Under the pieces are notes generated by a model. That model worked only from the letters and a program-made list of their open reading frames with translations. It was not told the origin of the DNA and ran no database searches. From Durusdinium trenchii (lineage: Eukaryota > Sar > Dinophyceae > Suessiales > Symbiodiniaceae), in NCBI GenBank assembly GCA_963970005.1, contig CAXAMN010018890.1, forward strand, positions 998,197-1,062,196: a stretch of 64,000 bases of DNA, read 5' to 3'. The position numbers and the translations under genes were made by a program. Within the stretch, counting starts at the first letter, position 1; every line of letters starts with the position of its first letter. Positions 10,781 to 22,853 of the stretch are shown piece after piece.

Positions 10781-11218
10781 GTCTCCTCGTGGGAACCTGT
10801 GGTCACTCAGGCTTGACACGGGTAGGAGCAGGATGGAGCCCTTTTTGTAAAGGATCCAAAAGGTGGGGGATCTCCATCCAAAACATGAGTTGAATGAGTT
10901 GGCTTTGATTCCACTGTGAGTCGTTGGCCACCTGAAGGCGTTCTTGGAGGCACCCACCCTGATCACCTACCACATCTGCTAATCTCACGTGCGCAACTGT
11001 TGAAGTCTGATCCTCATGCAGAACGGGTGAAGATTCACCTCAGGACCTCGATGAGCGCTCAAGTGAGCAGTGCTAAAGTGAGCACCACCTCTTCAGTTCT
11101 TAACCTCGTGTAGTTGAGATGTGGGATGGCGCGGTACAGCCAAGCCAACCAAACCCAGACCGGGCTATCCCGTAGTGATCCGTACAGCCCCGGTGCTCGC
11201 GTTGCTATTGGAGTGTGC

Positions 11219-11264
11219 GCCCTTTATGGTGGTGCTGTCGCCCTTATGGTGGTGCTGTCCCCTT
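11219..11264. repeat. 21-bp tandem repeat, about 2.3 copies
   Basis: CCTTATGGTGGTGCTGTC is repeated in tandem with one change. The surrounding plus-strand open frame (11215-11853) is long but has no protein-like motif and I do not call it. Confidence 0.8.
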
Positions 11265-11859
11265 ATGGAGTCTGCACATGTCTGCACAGCAACCCTCGAC
11301 CATCGACCATTCAGGATGTCGATTTCGCACGCGATATCAGCAGGTTGAGGCAACCTGTGACCAAGCCACACTCGGCGAACGTATTGACAGCTGCGTGGCC
11401 TTCACAGCTTCGACACTACGTTGGTTGCATTGGTGCTCAGACTTCGGCGTCTGGAGGCTTCCGGAAACATCCGGGAACTCTTGTTTTGATTCTTTGGAAT
11501 GGTTTGATGTGGTGAAAAGACGAACCTCCAAACGCTCGGATCTCACTGATGGGCGAATCAGTGAATTTCACTCTTTCCCACAAAGCTGGCGTCTTATGAG
11601 AGGGAGGCGACAAGTGCCCCAGAGTTCACGAACATGTTTGAATCACTTTGGTCATCAACTCTATCACCTTTCCTTTTCAAAAGTACGATGTTTCTCTTTC
11701 TCGTCCGCATACCGGACAATCGCACTGTCGACGGACTCCCATTCTCTCAACGACAGTCTCTCGACATTATTGTATCCACTCGCCGTCCCAAAACTGTGCC
11801 AAAGGCAGCCAAAGCAAAACTACATCGCAGGATGGGGCCCTCCTCTCTGTTGAAATCTC

Positions 11860-13710
11860 AGGTCAGAAGACATGATCTGAAATGCGGGCGAAGACATTTC
11901 CTATAGTATAGCACCTTTCAAACATCGGGGAAGCAGCTTGCTCCTGCAATAATTTGCAGGCAATGTCTTTCTGATGACTCAATCGGGTCCAGCAACGCAT
12001 GTTGCGATGTCAAGGGCACAGAACACACCACAACTAGACCAACACAGCAAAACTGCATATAACATGTACATAATATGTATATAACTAAAAAAAGCAATGA
12101 CACAACAACAACACATATACAGTGACATCGCAAAGTATAGACAAGTGAAACATCCCCTCATACGTGCGTATTCAAAGCAGTTCCTGTCTACTTGGTGCAG
12201 CTTTAGATCGCTGATAGACGACTTACGTGCTAACAAGTGTGGATGAAGTTACATGGGTCTTTAAGATTCTTTTAGATCTTTAAGTCTGAGGCTTGCTCTC
12301 TGGGTATCGAGTGGCTATTGATATCAACCTAGCCATCACAATGCGTTTCAGCAAACATCCCCCTGTCAGCTTGTCGAAGTGGGTGCTACAGTAACAAGTC
12401 CAATGAGGTTCAAGGATGTTCGAAGTACATTTCAGTCACACGCAACTGATTGTATATACTACTGGAATCTTGGCGTGTGCTATTTTTTTGGCTGTGTTCC
12501 GTGGTGTCTTGGATCGTGCCAAGTCTGGATAAGCTCATCTGATCGACCAAATGCTGAACTGGATATAACTGGATGGGCCCCTTCCTGCCCCGATGGCCGG
12601 TTTTGAGTTGGCAAAATGCCTAGCGCAGATCTGCACGTGCCCCGCGCGCCCCACAACGGCCCCAAAAACAAAACACAAGCAACACTTCTTGGTTTGGCAA
12701 CTTTTGCTTGTCCGAGGATGATTAAATCATCAAAGGCTGACTTGGAAAGGACAGGACAGTTTTTGCACGATGTGTCATGGTCCTACAAACGGCAATTAAA
12801 AACTGCTGGTGTATCATGTTTCAATGTGTTTCAGCTTGCTACCCACCAGCCAGCAATCTCAAATGAGTCCTCAAGTGACCTCAAATCAAAGCTAGGTTTT
12901 CAGTGGTTTCTCGCTTCTACGACCCAAGAAAAGCCTGCGTTGCATTTCTTTTCGTCAGCCTGAATTTGCCAACAACTCCAGACAAACCCAGGATCGTGGG
13001 CCAAGTTCTAAGATGAGGCGATTGATCTGCACAGAAATGGCGGGAAAGTGGGCCAAGTCATGCATTAGATGCAGCTTGGCCGAGCAGAGTCGCTCCCTCA
13101 TAAATCAAAGCACCTGTACTTCTTCTGCACCCAACCCCTGTGGGTCCTGCCAAATGGGCGGAATCAGTAAAACACCTGGAGCCTCTAAGAGCACTGAAAA
13201 TGACCGAGAAATGGGTCACTTAAAAAGCATGCAACATCTTGAAACCGTATGTGGGTGGGATTGGGTAGGCAACAAGGAGCCTCAACAACTAACGCCGGGA
13301 TGTTTAGGCTTTAGGGTCCTTTCAAAGAGCATCCTGCATGGTAGCAACACTATAGGGTTGTATATTCGCTGAAAATCATCACCTACAGTACGACCACCTC
13401 CAGAAGCAAGGCTCTCCAGGACGAGGCCCCCTTCGGCCCAACCCGGTGGGCCCCAGGACGAAACCACTCGGCGTTGGTGGCCAGGTCCGGCCGGGTCCGG
13501 CCCTTTCGGGTGTTCATCCGGCCGTTTTGGGGGGGCCAAACGGTGCGGTCGGATGGAGCAGAACAGACGTCAATCTGGGGATTTCTGCCAAGAGTTTCGT
13601 GCGGTCAGCACGCTTGCCAGTGTGAAGCTGGACGGAACCGAAGAGGTGAGCTCGAAATCGACGTTCTCCATCCCACCAGGGAGGTGTTGTTCCATGTGTT
13701 TCCTATTTGG
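11860..13710. other. no supported gene
   Basis: Short open frames only. A minus-strand frame near 13400-13500 (GWAEGGLVLESLASGGGR) is weakly protein-like but unplaced. Confidence 0.4.
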
Positions 13711-13717
13711 ATCTATT

Positions 13718-13848
13718 TGGTTCCATCTTTCCACCGAACGACCGAGCCCTGCGTCTGGGCCTTGTAGACCATGAAGCTCACCTTGCATCCCACGGCCATG
13801 TTTCCGCTGGTGACGTCCTGGACGTGTTTCCGCAGTTTGAACATCCAG
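13718..13848 (-). CDS. candidate exon, unknown product
   Basis: A minus frame reads MFKLRKHVQDVTSGNMAV, then GCKVSFMVYKAQTQGS, to a stop near 13718. An in-frame AAG|GTGAGC donor lies in the middle, so the real exon may end near GCK. The pattern of alternating charged and hydrophobic residues is convincing, but no acceptor was placed and no family is recognised. Confidence 0.38.
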
Positions 13849-14647
13849 TATCATCCAGTTGGATCACGGGAGCCAACGGCCATAGCCCAAAGAGCCCAGG
13901 GTCTGGCTTCAGGTCTGAACACCACACGTCTTGGAAGGTTCATTCTCTCGGTCCCATTTCCTGGACCAACAATTGTTCTTGTCAGCTTGACGTTCCGAAC
14001 TCGTGTCTGTGCTTCTGTGCCACAGGAAGCATTTCAATCATCCTCCATCCATGATCCTCTAAAGCCTCTAAAGATCCAAGGAAAAGAACATAAATCTCAT
14101 TGTGCCCTTCATAGGAGTATCTTGACATGCCCCTCCCTCCAAAGAAAAAACTCAACATCTGCCGTCCTGCCTTTTGTTTGCCAGTTTGTGGAACCATGAG
14201 TTTGGGCATACCGGTTTGGGATGGCAAATGCTAGAGGACAAGGGCTGAATTTAAAGAACATAGGCAAACTGAATACCAGATACAAATACGTGCATCAACA
14301 TACCATAGGGTACACCGGTACACCAATTGCTCCCAGAGCTTCAGTTTCGGACAGACCAAAACCAAAATTGTTCCCGGCCAATGGTCTATGGGATAGTACA
14401 ATATAGTTCTTTCTTGGGGGAAGCCATTCCCAAATACACTGCCCAAAGCTTCTTGATGAATTGCGCCAAAATGACCCACAAAGGACAAGTAGCATGAAAG
14501 GCTAAACCATACATGGAAGAAAGCATGAAGAAAGCATGAAAACTCTATCCATCTAAATCTCGGACGATCCAAGGAGATGGACCTACACATGACCTACACC
14601 ACTCCGGGATCTCCTGTGGATGCCCCAGCAAGTCTAGGTCCAGATCT

Positions 14648-14673
14648 CTCACACTCTCTCTCTCTCTCTCTCT
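14648..14673. repeat. (CT)n microsatellite
   Basis: Pure CT dinucleotide run. Confidence 0.95.
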
Positions 14674-14815
14674 AACTTCGAAGCGAAGTCTGCTCCAGCC
14701 AGGAGTTGGCACTTTTGCTTTTGGGTCTTCAATGGAGTAGTGAATTTTAGAATCCTTCAAACCTAAAAAGGCACCTTTTTTGCATCAAACACATGTGTTG
14801 GTCCTTCTTGCTCAC

Positions 14816-14971
14816 GTAGAGCTTTCCTTCCCTCTGCTTGGCCGAGGGGTGATCGACCTCCCCCGCTGGCTTCACCCAGCCGAAGTTCTCCTCGCGCCGG
14901 TCGCCCGCGAGGCTGTGCTTCACCCAGGATGCAAAGGCGGACCGGGCTGTTGACCCGGAATCCCAAAAACG
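14816..14971 (-). CDS. internal exon of 52 codons, unknown product
   Basis: The exon lies between an acceptor (GATTTAG) and a strong donor (CTCTAC|GTGAGC) and is exactly 52 codons long in the favoured frame. That frame contains SAFASWVKHSLAGDRREENF, GWVKPAGEVDHPSAK and REGKLY, with strong G/C third-base bias. There is no internal start codon, as expected for an internal exon. The same frame stays open past the donor. I do not recognise a family, and no flanking exon was joined with confidence. Confidence 0.5.
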
Positions 14972-15128
14972 CTAAATCTTCAACTGGAATTCCAAAGGAT
15001 CATGCAAGTTCTTGTGGACCAATTCGTCTACTGTAATATAAACATTATAAAAACATCTATGGCTGTGGGCGATGGCACTTCGGAAACCGGTCGCGGTTTT
15101 TTTTCGGTCAACCGACGTGCCGGGCCGG

Positions 15129-15201
15129 CTTTAGATGGCTTAGGGTGTCATTCCCCAGGGAGGTCAACCCACTAGGGCTTTAGATGGCTTAGGGTGTCAT
15201 G
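15129..15201. repeat. direct repeat GGCTTTAGATGGCTTAGGGT
   Basis: A unit of about 26 bases occurs twice, separated by about 21 unrelated bases. Confidence 0.85.
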
Positions 15202-15404
15202 ACTCCACCCGTCCTTCCACTCTACCACTTCACCGGTCATCGGCGTCTCAGAGACCTTCTCGCGAGGCAAGTTCGGTCCGCTGCCTCCGCCCCACCTGGG
15301 CCGCCGGGTCGCCGCGCGGAACCCCCAAGAGTGGCCGGAGGGGTCCCCAAGGTATGGTGGTTGAACATGGCAACCACCATTCCTTCCTTTATCCTTTATA
15401 GTGG

Positions 15405-15460
15405 ATTGAGAGTAGATGGCACAGACCCCAAGAGGGTGGTTATATGAACCCCCATGTGTT
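15405..15460. repeat. dispersed repeat shared with 38665-38770
   Basis: GTAGATGGCACAGACCCCAAG followed by a TGGTTATAT segment matches GTAGATGGCACAAACCCCAAG near 38670. Both look like parts of one dispersed element. Confidence 0.5.
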
Positions 15461-15573
15461 CAGGACATCTTGAGGGAAACGTGCCATCGAACCTCTGAAA
15501 CCACTGTCCTTCCATCTCGTGATTGTTGGATGTGGCCCGGCTTCGATGGACCGATTGGCAAAGACAAACCCAT

Positions 15574-15639
15574 GGGACCCTCCTGTCGGGGTGCCCTGTC
15601 CGGAAGACTATAGGTAGTGTGGGGTAGTTCATCGGCCAG
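15574..15639. mobile_element. truncated copy of the small inverted-repeat element at 22517
   Basis: GGACCCTCCTGTCGGGGTG, TATAGGTAGTGTGGGGTAG and TTCAT match the left arm and loop of 22517-22605. The right arm is missing. Confidence 0.75.
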
Positions 15640-17550
15640 GTATATATAATGTTAAAACTTTTAGATGATGTCTATGTCTATATGAACCCCTTTTCAGCCA
15701 CCCAAATTGGAGTCTATGAGCGTTCCATTTGCATTTTCCCACTTGTGTTTGTGTCTGCCGTGGATGCTGATAGATAACCGGGTGTGCGTCTCTCTTGCTA
15801 TATAAAGATATGTATGCGTGTGTGTGTGTGTGTGATATGACAGTGTACTCCAGGTGACCCCGTGACCCCTACGAAGGCAAACTTTGTCCGAACATGTCCG
15901 AAATGAAACAGAACTGATGGTCGAATGAGCTCTACCATTGGAACTACAAAGAGCAACCTAGGCCCTTGCTAAAGCAAACAATTTAGAGGCCAAGGGCCAA
16001 GGACCCCACAAAGTATGGCCTTTACTTGGCGTTTGCCGAGGACACATGGGGAACAACATCCTTCCGCAACACCTGTCAGTCAATTCAATAAACCCTTAAA
16101 AAGACCCTCCAACTGGTGGTTTTGAGATCCCAAAACTGGTCGCTGCGTTGCGGTAGCAGGATTCACCTACGGTGGTCCCGACAGTCGACCTGCGGTCCCA
16201 ACATCAAGTGACTTCGTCTGACTTCGTCCGTCGTTCCTCCATTCGGACGAAATCTTCGGTGAAGTTTGCAAACTCCAAACAGCAAAGACCGTTGATTAAT
16301 CTCCCCAATTTGGATGGTAAGACCTCTTCGTAGGGTAGGTTTTTGTTGATCAGTCTCCACTTTCCAGCTCAAACGACCGACCGACCGCGACCCCTCCACT
16401 GGTGGCTTGCAAGGGGCATCATGTTCCAATCCCAGCCCCAAAGAAGGCCGAAACCTTTGCCTTTGCCTTTGCCCTTTCCCTTCCTTAGACAGAAAGCCGC
16501 GTTGTTGAATCGATGAACAGACAAAGCGCATTGTCAGATCATGAGAGATCGATGAGCAGTCCAACCCTTGGTAAATGACATGAAGGAATGAAATAGGACA
16601 TGGAAATCCTGTAGAGCTCGTTGTAAACAACACAATGAGATGGTGCGCGTCATCGCGTGTCCATCCACATCGGCCGTATGTCGACCACACGACCTCATGA
16701 TCTTTCGCTCCAGGGGGTTGGGCCAACAGATTGCGGTTTTCTAAGGTGCACTCCTCAACACAAACATTGGTTTAAGGAAAATTCTGCAGAAAACCCATAT
16801 TTGTTGGGATGAAATCCCTGGTTTCCCGTAGGTTATCCATGGTTATCCCTTCAATATCCTTCAATCAATTCTGGGATCCTCAACACAAACAATATCAAAC
16901 ATCAACCTGGTAGTCCCAATCACTGTGACAAGGGGCAACACATGGTAACTTACTGATACTTACCGTGTAACACATTGTAACACCACATTTCTGCTGGAGG
17001 CTGATTCGCCCCTGGGGTCGGTCAAACTCTGTGGGTCTTGGGGAGACTTGCTAAATGCAACAACCATCAACAACCTAGCTCCTCCAGCTCCCTCTGGTCT
17101 CTTGCATGTTTTTCATCCTGTCTTGCTCAAGTCTTGCTCATGGCGTGATACGGCGCGATGGTCAAGCAGAACGACCAGCTCGGGGCAACACGGAGCAACA
17201 CATCACCAGGGCATACCTCACAACTCAGCAGCACCACCCTGCCCCACCTGCACTGCTCCCTCTCCCTCCCTCCCTCCCTCCCTCCTTGCGGCGCATCCGT
17301 CACTGCTCACGTCATCACGCCAAGTGGCCCAACACCCTTGGGCTTCGCGGCTTCGGCCACCATTTCGGAATCCTCCAAGGCTGACTGAAGTGGTTGACTG
17401 ACGAAAACCTCCACGGGTAGGAGGCTACCCCAGCAACTCATGCAAACCCACTTTTAGTGGGTTGGGAGGCGGGCATGAGGCAATCTAACCACTCTTAATT
17501 CTGCGTGGGGCCGAAATCGGGTCGCTTCTGGATAGGATTGAGGAGGGCAA
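15640..17550. other. no supported gene; simple repeats
   Basis: Contains (GT)n at 15818-15834 and (CCCT)n at 17263-17284. The long minus-strand frame at 16163-16726 lacks splice context and protein-like motifs and is treated as chance. Confidence 0.5.
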
Positions 17551-17552
17551 GG

Positions 17553-17957
17553 GACTCATTTGCGACACCAAATCTGACTCATTTGCGACACCACCACCCC
17601 CCTGTATTCCTCTCATGTACGACACCAAATCTCTCTCATTCGCGACACAGACACATACACACATATGATTGCAAGCATTAGGTTGGGTGGGACATTAGGT
17701 TGGGGTGGGGCATTGGGTTGGGGGGGGGGGGGGGGGGGGGTTTGGGGGGTGGGGTGGGACATTAGGTTGTTGGGCTTCAGAGTTTAGAGTGGCATTTGGT
17801 GGAATTGGTGTGGAGCTGGATTGGAGCTTTATGACTTTATGAGAACCAAGCAAGGGCCCAGAAGCACACAGATTCTCTAAAAGAAAAGCTCTCCGCGTCA
17901 CAACTGAGAAAAGCTCTCCGCGTCACATTCGAGACAAAAAAACGCGTCACAACCGAG
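17553..17957. repeat. two short minisatellites flanking a G-rich tract
   Basis: CTCATTTGCGACACCAAATCT-like units repeat about four times at 17553-17650. GAAAAGCTCTCCGCGTCAC-like units repeat two to three times at 17876-17957. The G-rich tract 17683-17770 lies between them. Confidence 0.75.
17683..17770 (+). other. G-rich tract, possible quadruplex former
   Basis: Repeated GACATTAGGTTGGGG-like units lead into an uninterrupted run of about 20 G (about 17720-17740), then GGGGGG, GGGG and GGG blocks. Four or more G-runs lie within a few dozen bases on the plus strand. The exact length of the poly-G run is prone to sequencing error. Confidence 0.7.
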
Positions 17958-18154
17958 ACCCTTATTGAGGAGGATTTAATTGATAATAGTCTGTTCAAAT
18001 TCTGTCCATCCGTGGGCAGTGGAGGAGCTGCAAACCAGCCTTTGGAACTTCAGGCTCAGCCCAACACTCGTTCAGATGAGGAAAAAGGGTGACCCTAAGG
18101 ATCAACAGAAACCTCAGCCTCTGTCATTTTGGCTGTGTATTGATGTGTCTACAC

Positions 18155-18275
18155 ACCCTCCACAAAAATGGCGGCACGGCATGATGCGGCGCCCCTTTCC
18201 CCAAGGGGAGGCAAGGGGAACGGCATCTACTCGGAGCAACTCTCGGAGCACCATCCGAGCCACCGCGATCTTGGG
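18155..18275 (-). CDS. candidate exon, unknown product
   Basis: The minus frame contains KIAVARMVLRELLRVDAVPL and GKGRRIMPCRHFCGG and runs into a possible donor (GGAGG|GTGTGT). It lies 200 bases from the candidate at 18474-18640 on the same strand; the two may belong to one gene, but phase was not verified. Confidence 0.38.
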
Positions 18276-18473
18276 TCCACACATATATAGTCAACAGTCT
18301 ACGACCCAATGTGCCCGAGTTCCACTTGCAGTGAGGCAATGGAAGAGTCAACCATAGTCAACCCGACACAGAACCTCAACGACTGGACCCCTGCTACATC
18401 CATCGACATCCTACATCATCCTGTATACCACTCATTTGTTTGAAAAAACTGGTTGCATCCATGATCCCATCAC

Positions 18474-18640
18474 TTCCATGGGGTGCTTGCCACGGCTTGG
18501 ACATACATGCCGCCCCCGTCGACCCCCGAAACGGTCGACCCAAAATGGACCTCGCTGATCTGCTTCAGGGCGATCTCTGCGGCGCTCTGCTCCGCCTGGC
18601 GCTCGGTGTGGAGGCGGAAGCGGAGAAAAGCAGTGAGCTG
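18474..18640 (-). CDS. candidate exon, unknown product
   Basis: The minus frame contains ERQAEQSAAEIALKQISEVH and GVDGGGMYVQAVASTPW. It ends at TGGAA|GTGATG, a plausible donor. The first part is strongly helical and the codons are G/C-rich at position 3. No family is recognised. Confidence 0.45.
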
Positions 18641-18649
18641 AAAGCAGTG

Positions 18650-20160
18650 ATCCAATGGATGTGTGTGCATAAAGTGTAATGTAGGCTCTTGATTAGTAAA
18701 CCCCCCCAGTTGAACTTCATATGAGGGGTTTATTCAGTAGTCTACATTGTAACAGATTTTCACATTTTGTAACCATCAAGGGCCGTTTCAATGGTGCCGA
18801 ACATTTGTGGAGAGAGCTGATTCCTGGATCTTGCCAACTGAGGCCGCGCAAGTCGGCGGCAGTGGAACTTCGATCAAAAAGGCACTTAACTGCAAGATTG
18901 GTGTGTATCTGGAACCCGCGTTTGGTCGAATGTCGTATACTCAACCAAACTTGGGCTTCAGTGCCACGCTCCTCGTTTTTTACACAGAACTTGATGCACT
19001 AGTTACGTACATGCATATTTAACATGGCAGTTGGTACGCTTCAAACATTGGGGGGGGATGCAAGGGTTCCTGCAGCTACTGGAAAGCAAACTTGGCACTG
19101 CACACACGAGAATGAGGGACGGCGCATAGCCAACAAAGGATAATGAGGGACGCAACCCTTTCAGGGGACATCTTGGCTCTCTCGAACCACGTTTGCAAGC
19201 CAAAACGGAGACACAAGGCAAACATGGACATGCAAAAAGGCGCAGGAAGGCCAAGTAAAGCATGTTCTGCCATTCCATGTTTGTTTCAAGTGGCCACCCT
19301 CATTGAGGAAAGGAACATGCTTTTCTATTACATTTTTGACTATGCGCACTGCGCTGCGCAACGCAGCGCAAACCAACATGGAGCCCTCGGATGTAGGTGC
19401 GGAAACTTGCAAACATATATACACACATATATATAGTGCATATATATATATATATTCATATCATGCAATGTTTTCTTGCCATATTATGAGTCTTGAGTGA
19501 ATATTTTTTGGGATTAATTACGTGATGTTTGGGTTTGGCGGTCTGACATCTGATCCGATTTGATCTGATGAACCAGGTGCTTTGGCTTTGGCTTTCACTC
19601 GAGATCTAGTCATCAGTTTTGACAGCATGTGATAGCATACAGCCCGCTTTACTGTATACCTGTATGCGGAACACTTCAAGGCCCTCTTGGGTTTGCATAA
19701 GGGAGGTGTATGGACGTATCAAGCATGGATTGTTGACAATTGTGCTCGAACTAGCTTGACAGCCATGATGTGAGGTACCACTTCCAGCCCTGGTTTGCTC
19801 ATGCTCCGTTATAGCGTTGTAGCCATGTACCTACTGCCTACTGCGGTGCAACTGCAACTGCCTCGGGGACCTTGATTCCAACTGAGACCTCAACCACACT
19901 CACCTCGCACAGAATCGGTCATAAGTTTATACCGTCCCTCGGAAAGGCCTTCCACATGTCCGGTAGGACACACGATGTACCAAATGCCAAACGAGTGAAA
20001 ACACGGCTGGCACATGGGGCATGAAGCCCGTGGGAAACAGATGGAAACTGGGTCCTACGGGTCCATAAGGGTCACAATACGGCCAGGGAACTTTGGGTTC
20101 GCGTGTTGCGAGGTGGTTACATTTGGGAAGCCTGCGTCGATCATTCTTCCACATGCGCTC
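18650..20160. other. no firm gene; ambiguous frames and a palindrome
   Basis: Between 18780 and 19020 a plus frame (LNCKIGVYLEPAFG) and a minus frame both look open. A hairpin with 9-bp arms (TGCGCTGCG/CGCAGCGCA) is at 19345-19369. A (TA)n run is near 19430-19456. Confidence 0.4.
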
Positions 20161-20162
20161 AC

Positions 20163-20264
20163 AGTCCCAGATGCATTCAGCAACGGTGCCGGCTGCTGTG
20201 ACCACCGGAGGCTGATTGCGCGGACGGTAGAGCCGACATCCTTCGGGATGACCAATTTCGACAG
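20163..20264 (-). CDS. candidate exon, unknown product
   Basis: The minus frame contains EIGHPEGCRLYRPRNQ and VTAAGTVAECIWD between an acceptor (ATGATAG) and a donor (GGACT|GTGAGC). A second minus frame is also open here. Likely linked with 20416-20550, though the phase did not fit simply. Confidence 0.36.
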
Positions 20265-20415
20265 CTATCATAATCATCATAGTGCCGGAACGAGCCCGCG
20301 TGCAAAGCAAACACGAACGCGCAAGCCATCAGCGGGTACGGCTCCTCACGCAAAACACGTCCGCGCTCGGGGGGGGATTGTGAACGCCGGCGGCCTTCTG
20401 TTTGGTAGAGCTCAC

Positions 20416-20550
20416 ATGGCCAGCCCACACGCGATTTCCCCACTCGCCGGGCAAGGCTTTGAGCTGCACGGTGGCCTTCGTTTCAGCGACGACGACACGG
20501 TCCGGACGACGGCGAAGGGGTTCTTCGTTGCAATGTCGCGAACCTGGACC
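20416..20550 (-). CDS. candidate exon, unknown product
   Basis: The minus frame contains RPDRVVVAETKATVQLKAL and PGEWGNRVWAGH, ending at CAT|GTGAGC. Third positions are G/C-rich. The 204-codon plus-strand frame covering the same area reads less like protein. No family is recognised. Confidence 0.42.
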
Positions 20551-20879
20551 TATCCTGTCTGGGTGTGCCTGGCGGGAGATCCCCAACAAATGTGCAGCAG
20601 TAGTCCAAAAAACGAGGGTGCCCCCTGATTTCCGGATGGGACTTCAGGTTCGAATTTTACAGGGAATCAGGAATGGTCCAATCATTGGAGGATCCAATTT
20701 GATGACTTGGATCACTTTCGCCTTCTTGCCCGTGGATCACTGAGACCTCGTGGTATCTCGTCATTGTTCAACATTTGAGTTGGGGACCCAGCCCAAAACG
20801 CCTGGGAGTTCGGACCTGTCCTTGATGGAACTTGGAACAAAAAGGTTGGGGACTCCAAACTCCAAATCTGGCCGCTTTC

Positions 20880-21060
20880 CAACCGCTTTCTCCACGGCCC
20901 CTCTCCAGCGGCTTCGACCGTGTTCGCCACGTCTTCGACTCCCACCGACCATCGCCTGGTGGCCGCCGCCGGCGTAGGTCTTGGTCTCGTAGATGGTCTC
21001 ACCCTTTTGGAGATAGCGCTTCGCAATCTTCATCACCTCACGAAGACGTCCAGAAGTTGA
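20880..21060 (-). CDS. candidate exon, basic protein of unknown function
   Basis: The minus frame contains LREVMKIAKRYLQKGETIYE, TKTYAGGGHQAMV and AVEKAVGKRPDLEFG. It is clearly protein-like and rich in Lys and Arg. A GTGAGA inside could be an alternative donor. A further open minus frame at about 21145-21310 (KKGQDNRVWTFMEPHN) may be the preceding exon. Confidence 0.42.
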
Positions 21061-21379
21061 ATCTTGAGACTTTGAGACCATCTATAGATTGGATGGACCA
21101 GCAGAATCGTAGCGGGCTGGACGAAATAGCTTCAAGAAGGCTACCTGGATTTGGCCGAGTTCATGGTGAGTCCACCACAGAGCATGTGCTGATGACAAAT
21201 GGGGGTTTGTAGTGGCACTGCGTGATGAAGCGGATCGAAGAGCTTATTATTGTGGGGCTCCATGAAAGTCCAAACTCTATTGTCTTGCCCTTTCTTCAGA
21301 CTTGACATGCATTGTATGCACAAAACATGGTCAAGAGTATTATAGGTAGGTGATGGTGGGTGGGTATGCTGCAAACTGA

Positions 21380-22515
21380 GAACATGAAACGGAGCGCTCT
21401 GGAAAGAAAGTCATCCATGTTGGACGGCGTTGCCCACGCCAGGCACCTTCCCATCCCTTTCCCAAAGCTGGTTCAAGAGGAAAGGGTGGCTTGAATTTCT
21501 GCAGTCAGGTGGAACCCTCGACATACAGTACTTACTTGTCTTGGCAGAAACCTTGTCTCACCATGCCCCGCAAAAGCACTCCGAGACGGGAGACCACGAA
21601 TCCGACTGACCCACGAACCGGTCAGAAGACCAACCGCTCCAGCCCAGTCGCCAGGGCATTGAGCTTCCTTGGTCAAAGCGATGCACCAAACAGAAGCAAA
21701 AGGACAAACACGGTGGTTTTAAACAGTGGCATCCAAGCGTATGGCCTACTACTTGTGTACTATATCACAAGTTGTATCTTTTTATACGGTTAGTTATACA
21801 CTTGTCGCGAAATTGGGTGGTTGTATCACTTTCAAAAAAACAACAAGTATACAGTATACGTACCTACCCGTCCATTTTCCATCTCTCTAGTTGCGCAACC
21901 GTTCTTGGTGAGCCTTGTGGACTTCTGCGTTCTTAACATGCCGATCACATCCCTAGGAACCTTCGAGGAACCAAAAAGGCCATCTATACAATAAACGAAC
22001 ATGGGGCTTTGTGGGGCGGCTGGGTCCATGACTTGCTTTTCACACAGGTGGATGGTTCTTGATAATCAATCGTGCTCTCATTGGTTTAGACATGGTCCCG
22101 TGGTTGATTCATCTGAGATTTGCTGATCATAATAATCAAGCACTCCGAAGGTAAAGACAAATTTATAATGACATGTTATCCATTGTTGCGCTTCAATGCA
22201 AACTATAACACAGTGCATACAATGATTAGGAGCCTCTAATTGCCTGTAACTTTCGAGGGCACCCGCGAATTTCTCGCATGAACCCTGATCCTTCCGTGCC
22301 CAGCGGCGTCTTTGGTGTGACCGCAGGGTTCTCACCCTCCTGCGACACCGTGCACTGCAACCCACGGTGTGACCCGCGACCCAAGCAGGCGAAGACATGT
22401 TGTCGGGTCGAACTTTGGGTTTTGTGCATTAATTCGACCACCATGGCCTGGGAGATGCCTACGGCTCATGCACCGGCTTGGGTTGCACCATCATATAAAG
22501 GAATCTAAATGGGAT
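21380..22515. other. no supported gene
   Basis: Open G/C-rich frames occur near 21560-21680 and 22230-22450 on both strands, without a splice pair that decides strand or product. Confidence 0.35.
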
Positions 22516-22516
22516 C

Positions 22517-22605
22517 TACCAGGACCCTCCTGTCGGGGTGCTCAATGGAAGCCTATAGGTAGTGTGGGGTAGTTCATTGGACACCCCGACAGGAGGGTCC
22601 TGGTA
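22517..22605. mobile_element. 89-bp inverted-repeat element (MITE-like)
   Basis: TACCAGGACCCTCCTGTCGG begins the left end and is repeated in reverse complement at the right end (CCGACAGGAGGGTCCTGGTA), giving arms of about 24 bases around a loop of about 40. The ends carry TA on both sides, which could be a TA target duplication. A partial second copy is at 15574-15639. Confidence 0.85.
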
Positions 22606-22726
22606 TAAGAGGTATCAGTGGTTGAGCATTTAGGCTGCCAGGTGCTAAAGGCAGCAAGCTCAGGCAGATCCTCGCACCCTGCCAGCTGGAGGCTTGCACC
22701 CTGAAACAAAAGATAAACAAAAGTAC

Positions 22727-22853
22727 ACTCCTTGGAAGTAACGGGGAAGTGGAAAATAGCCCCCTTTGAAAGACAATTTTCCCATATTTTCCCCTACCAT
22801 CAGGGAGGGTTTCAAGGGTTTTCCACTTCCAACTTAAGTGTAGGGAGAGCATA
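22727..22853. mobile_element. copy of the GTACACTCC...CCACTTCC element
   Basis: Starts GTACACTCCTTGGAAGTAAC, contains GGAAGTGGAAAATAGCCCC and a mirrored GTTTTCCACTTCCAACTTA. It is one member of a dispersed degenerate inverted-repeat family. Confidence 0.65.

Noticed and set aside
11215-11853. Plus-strand 212-codon frame
   Set aside because: It begins in a 21-bp tandem repeat, has no ordered motifs or splice context, and this length is expected once or so by chance in 64 kb.
16163-16726. Minus-strand 187-codon frame
   Set aside because: Mixed composition, includes a simple CTTTGCC repeat, and no support beyond length.
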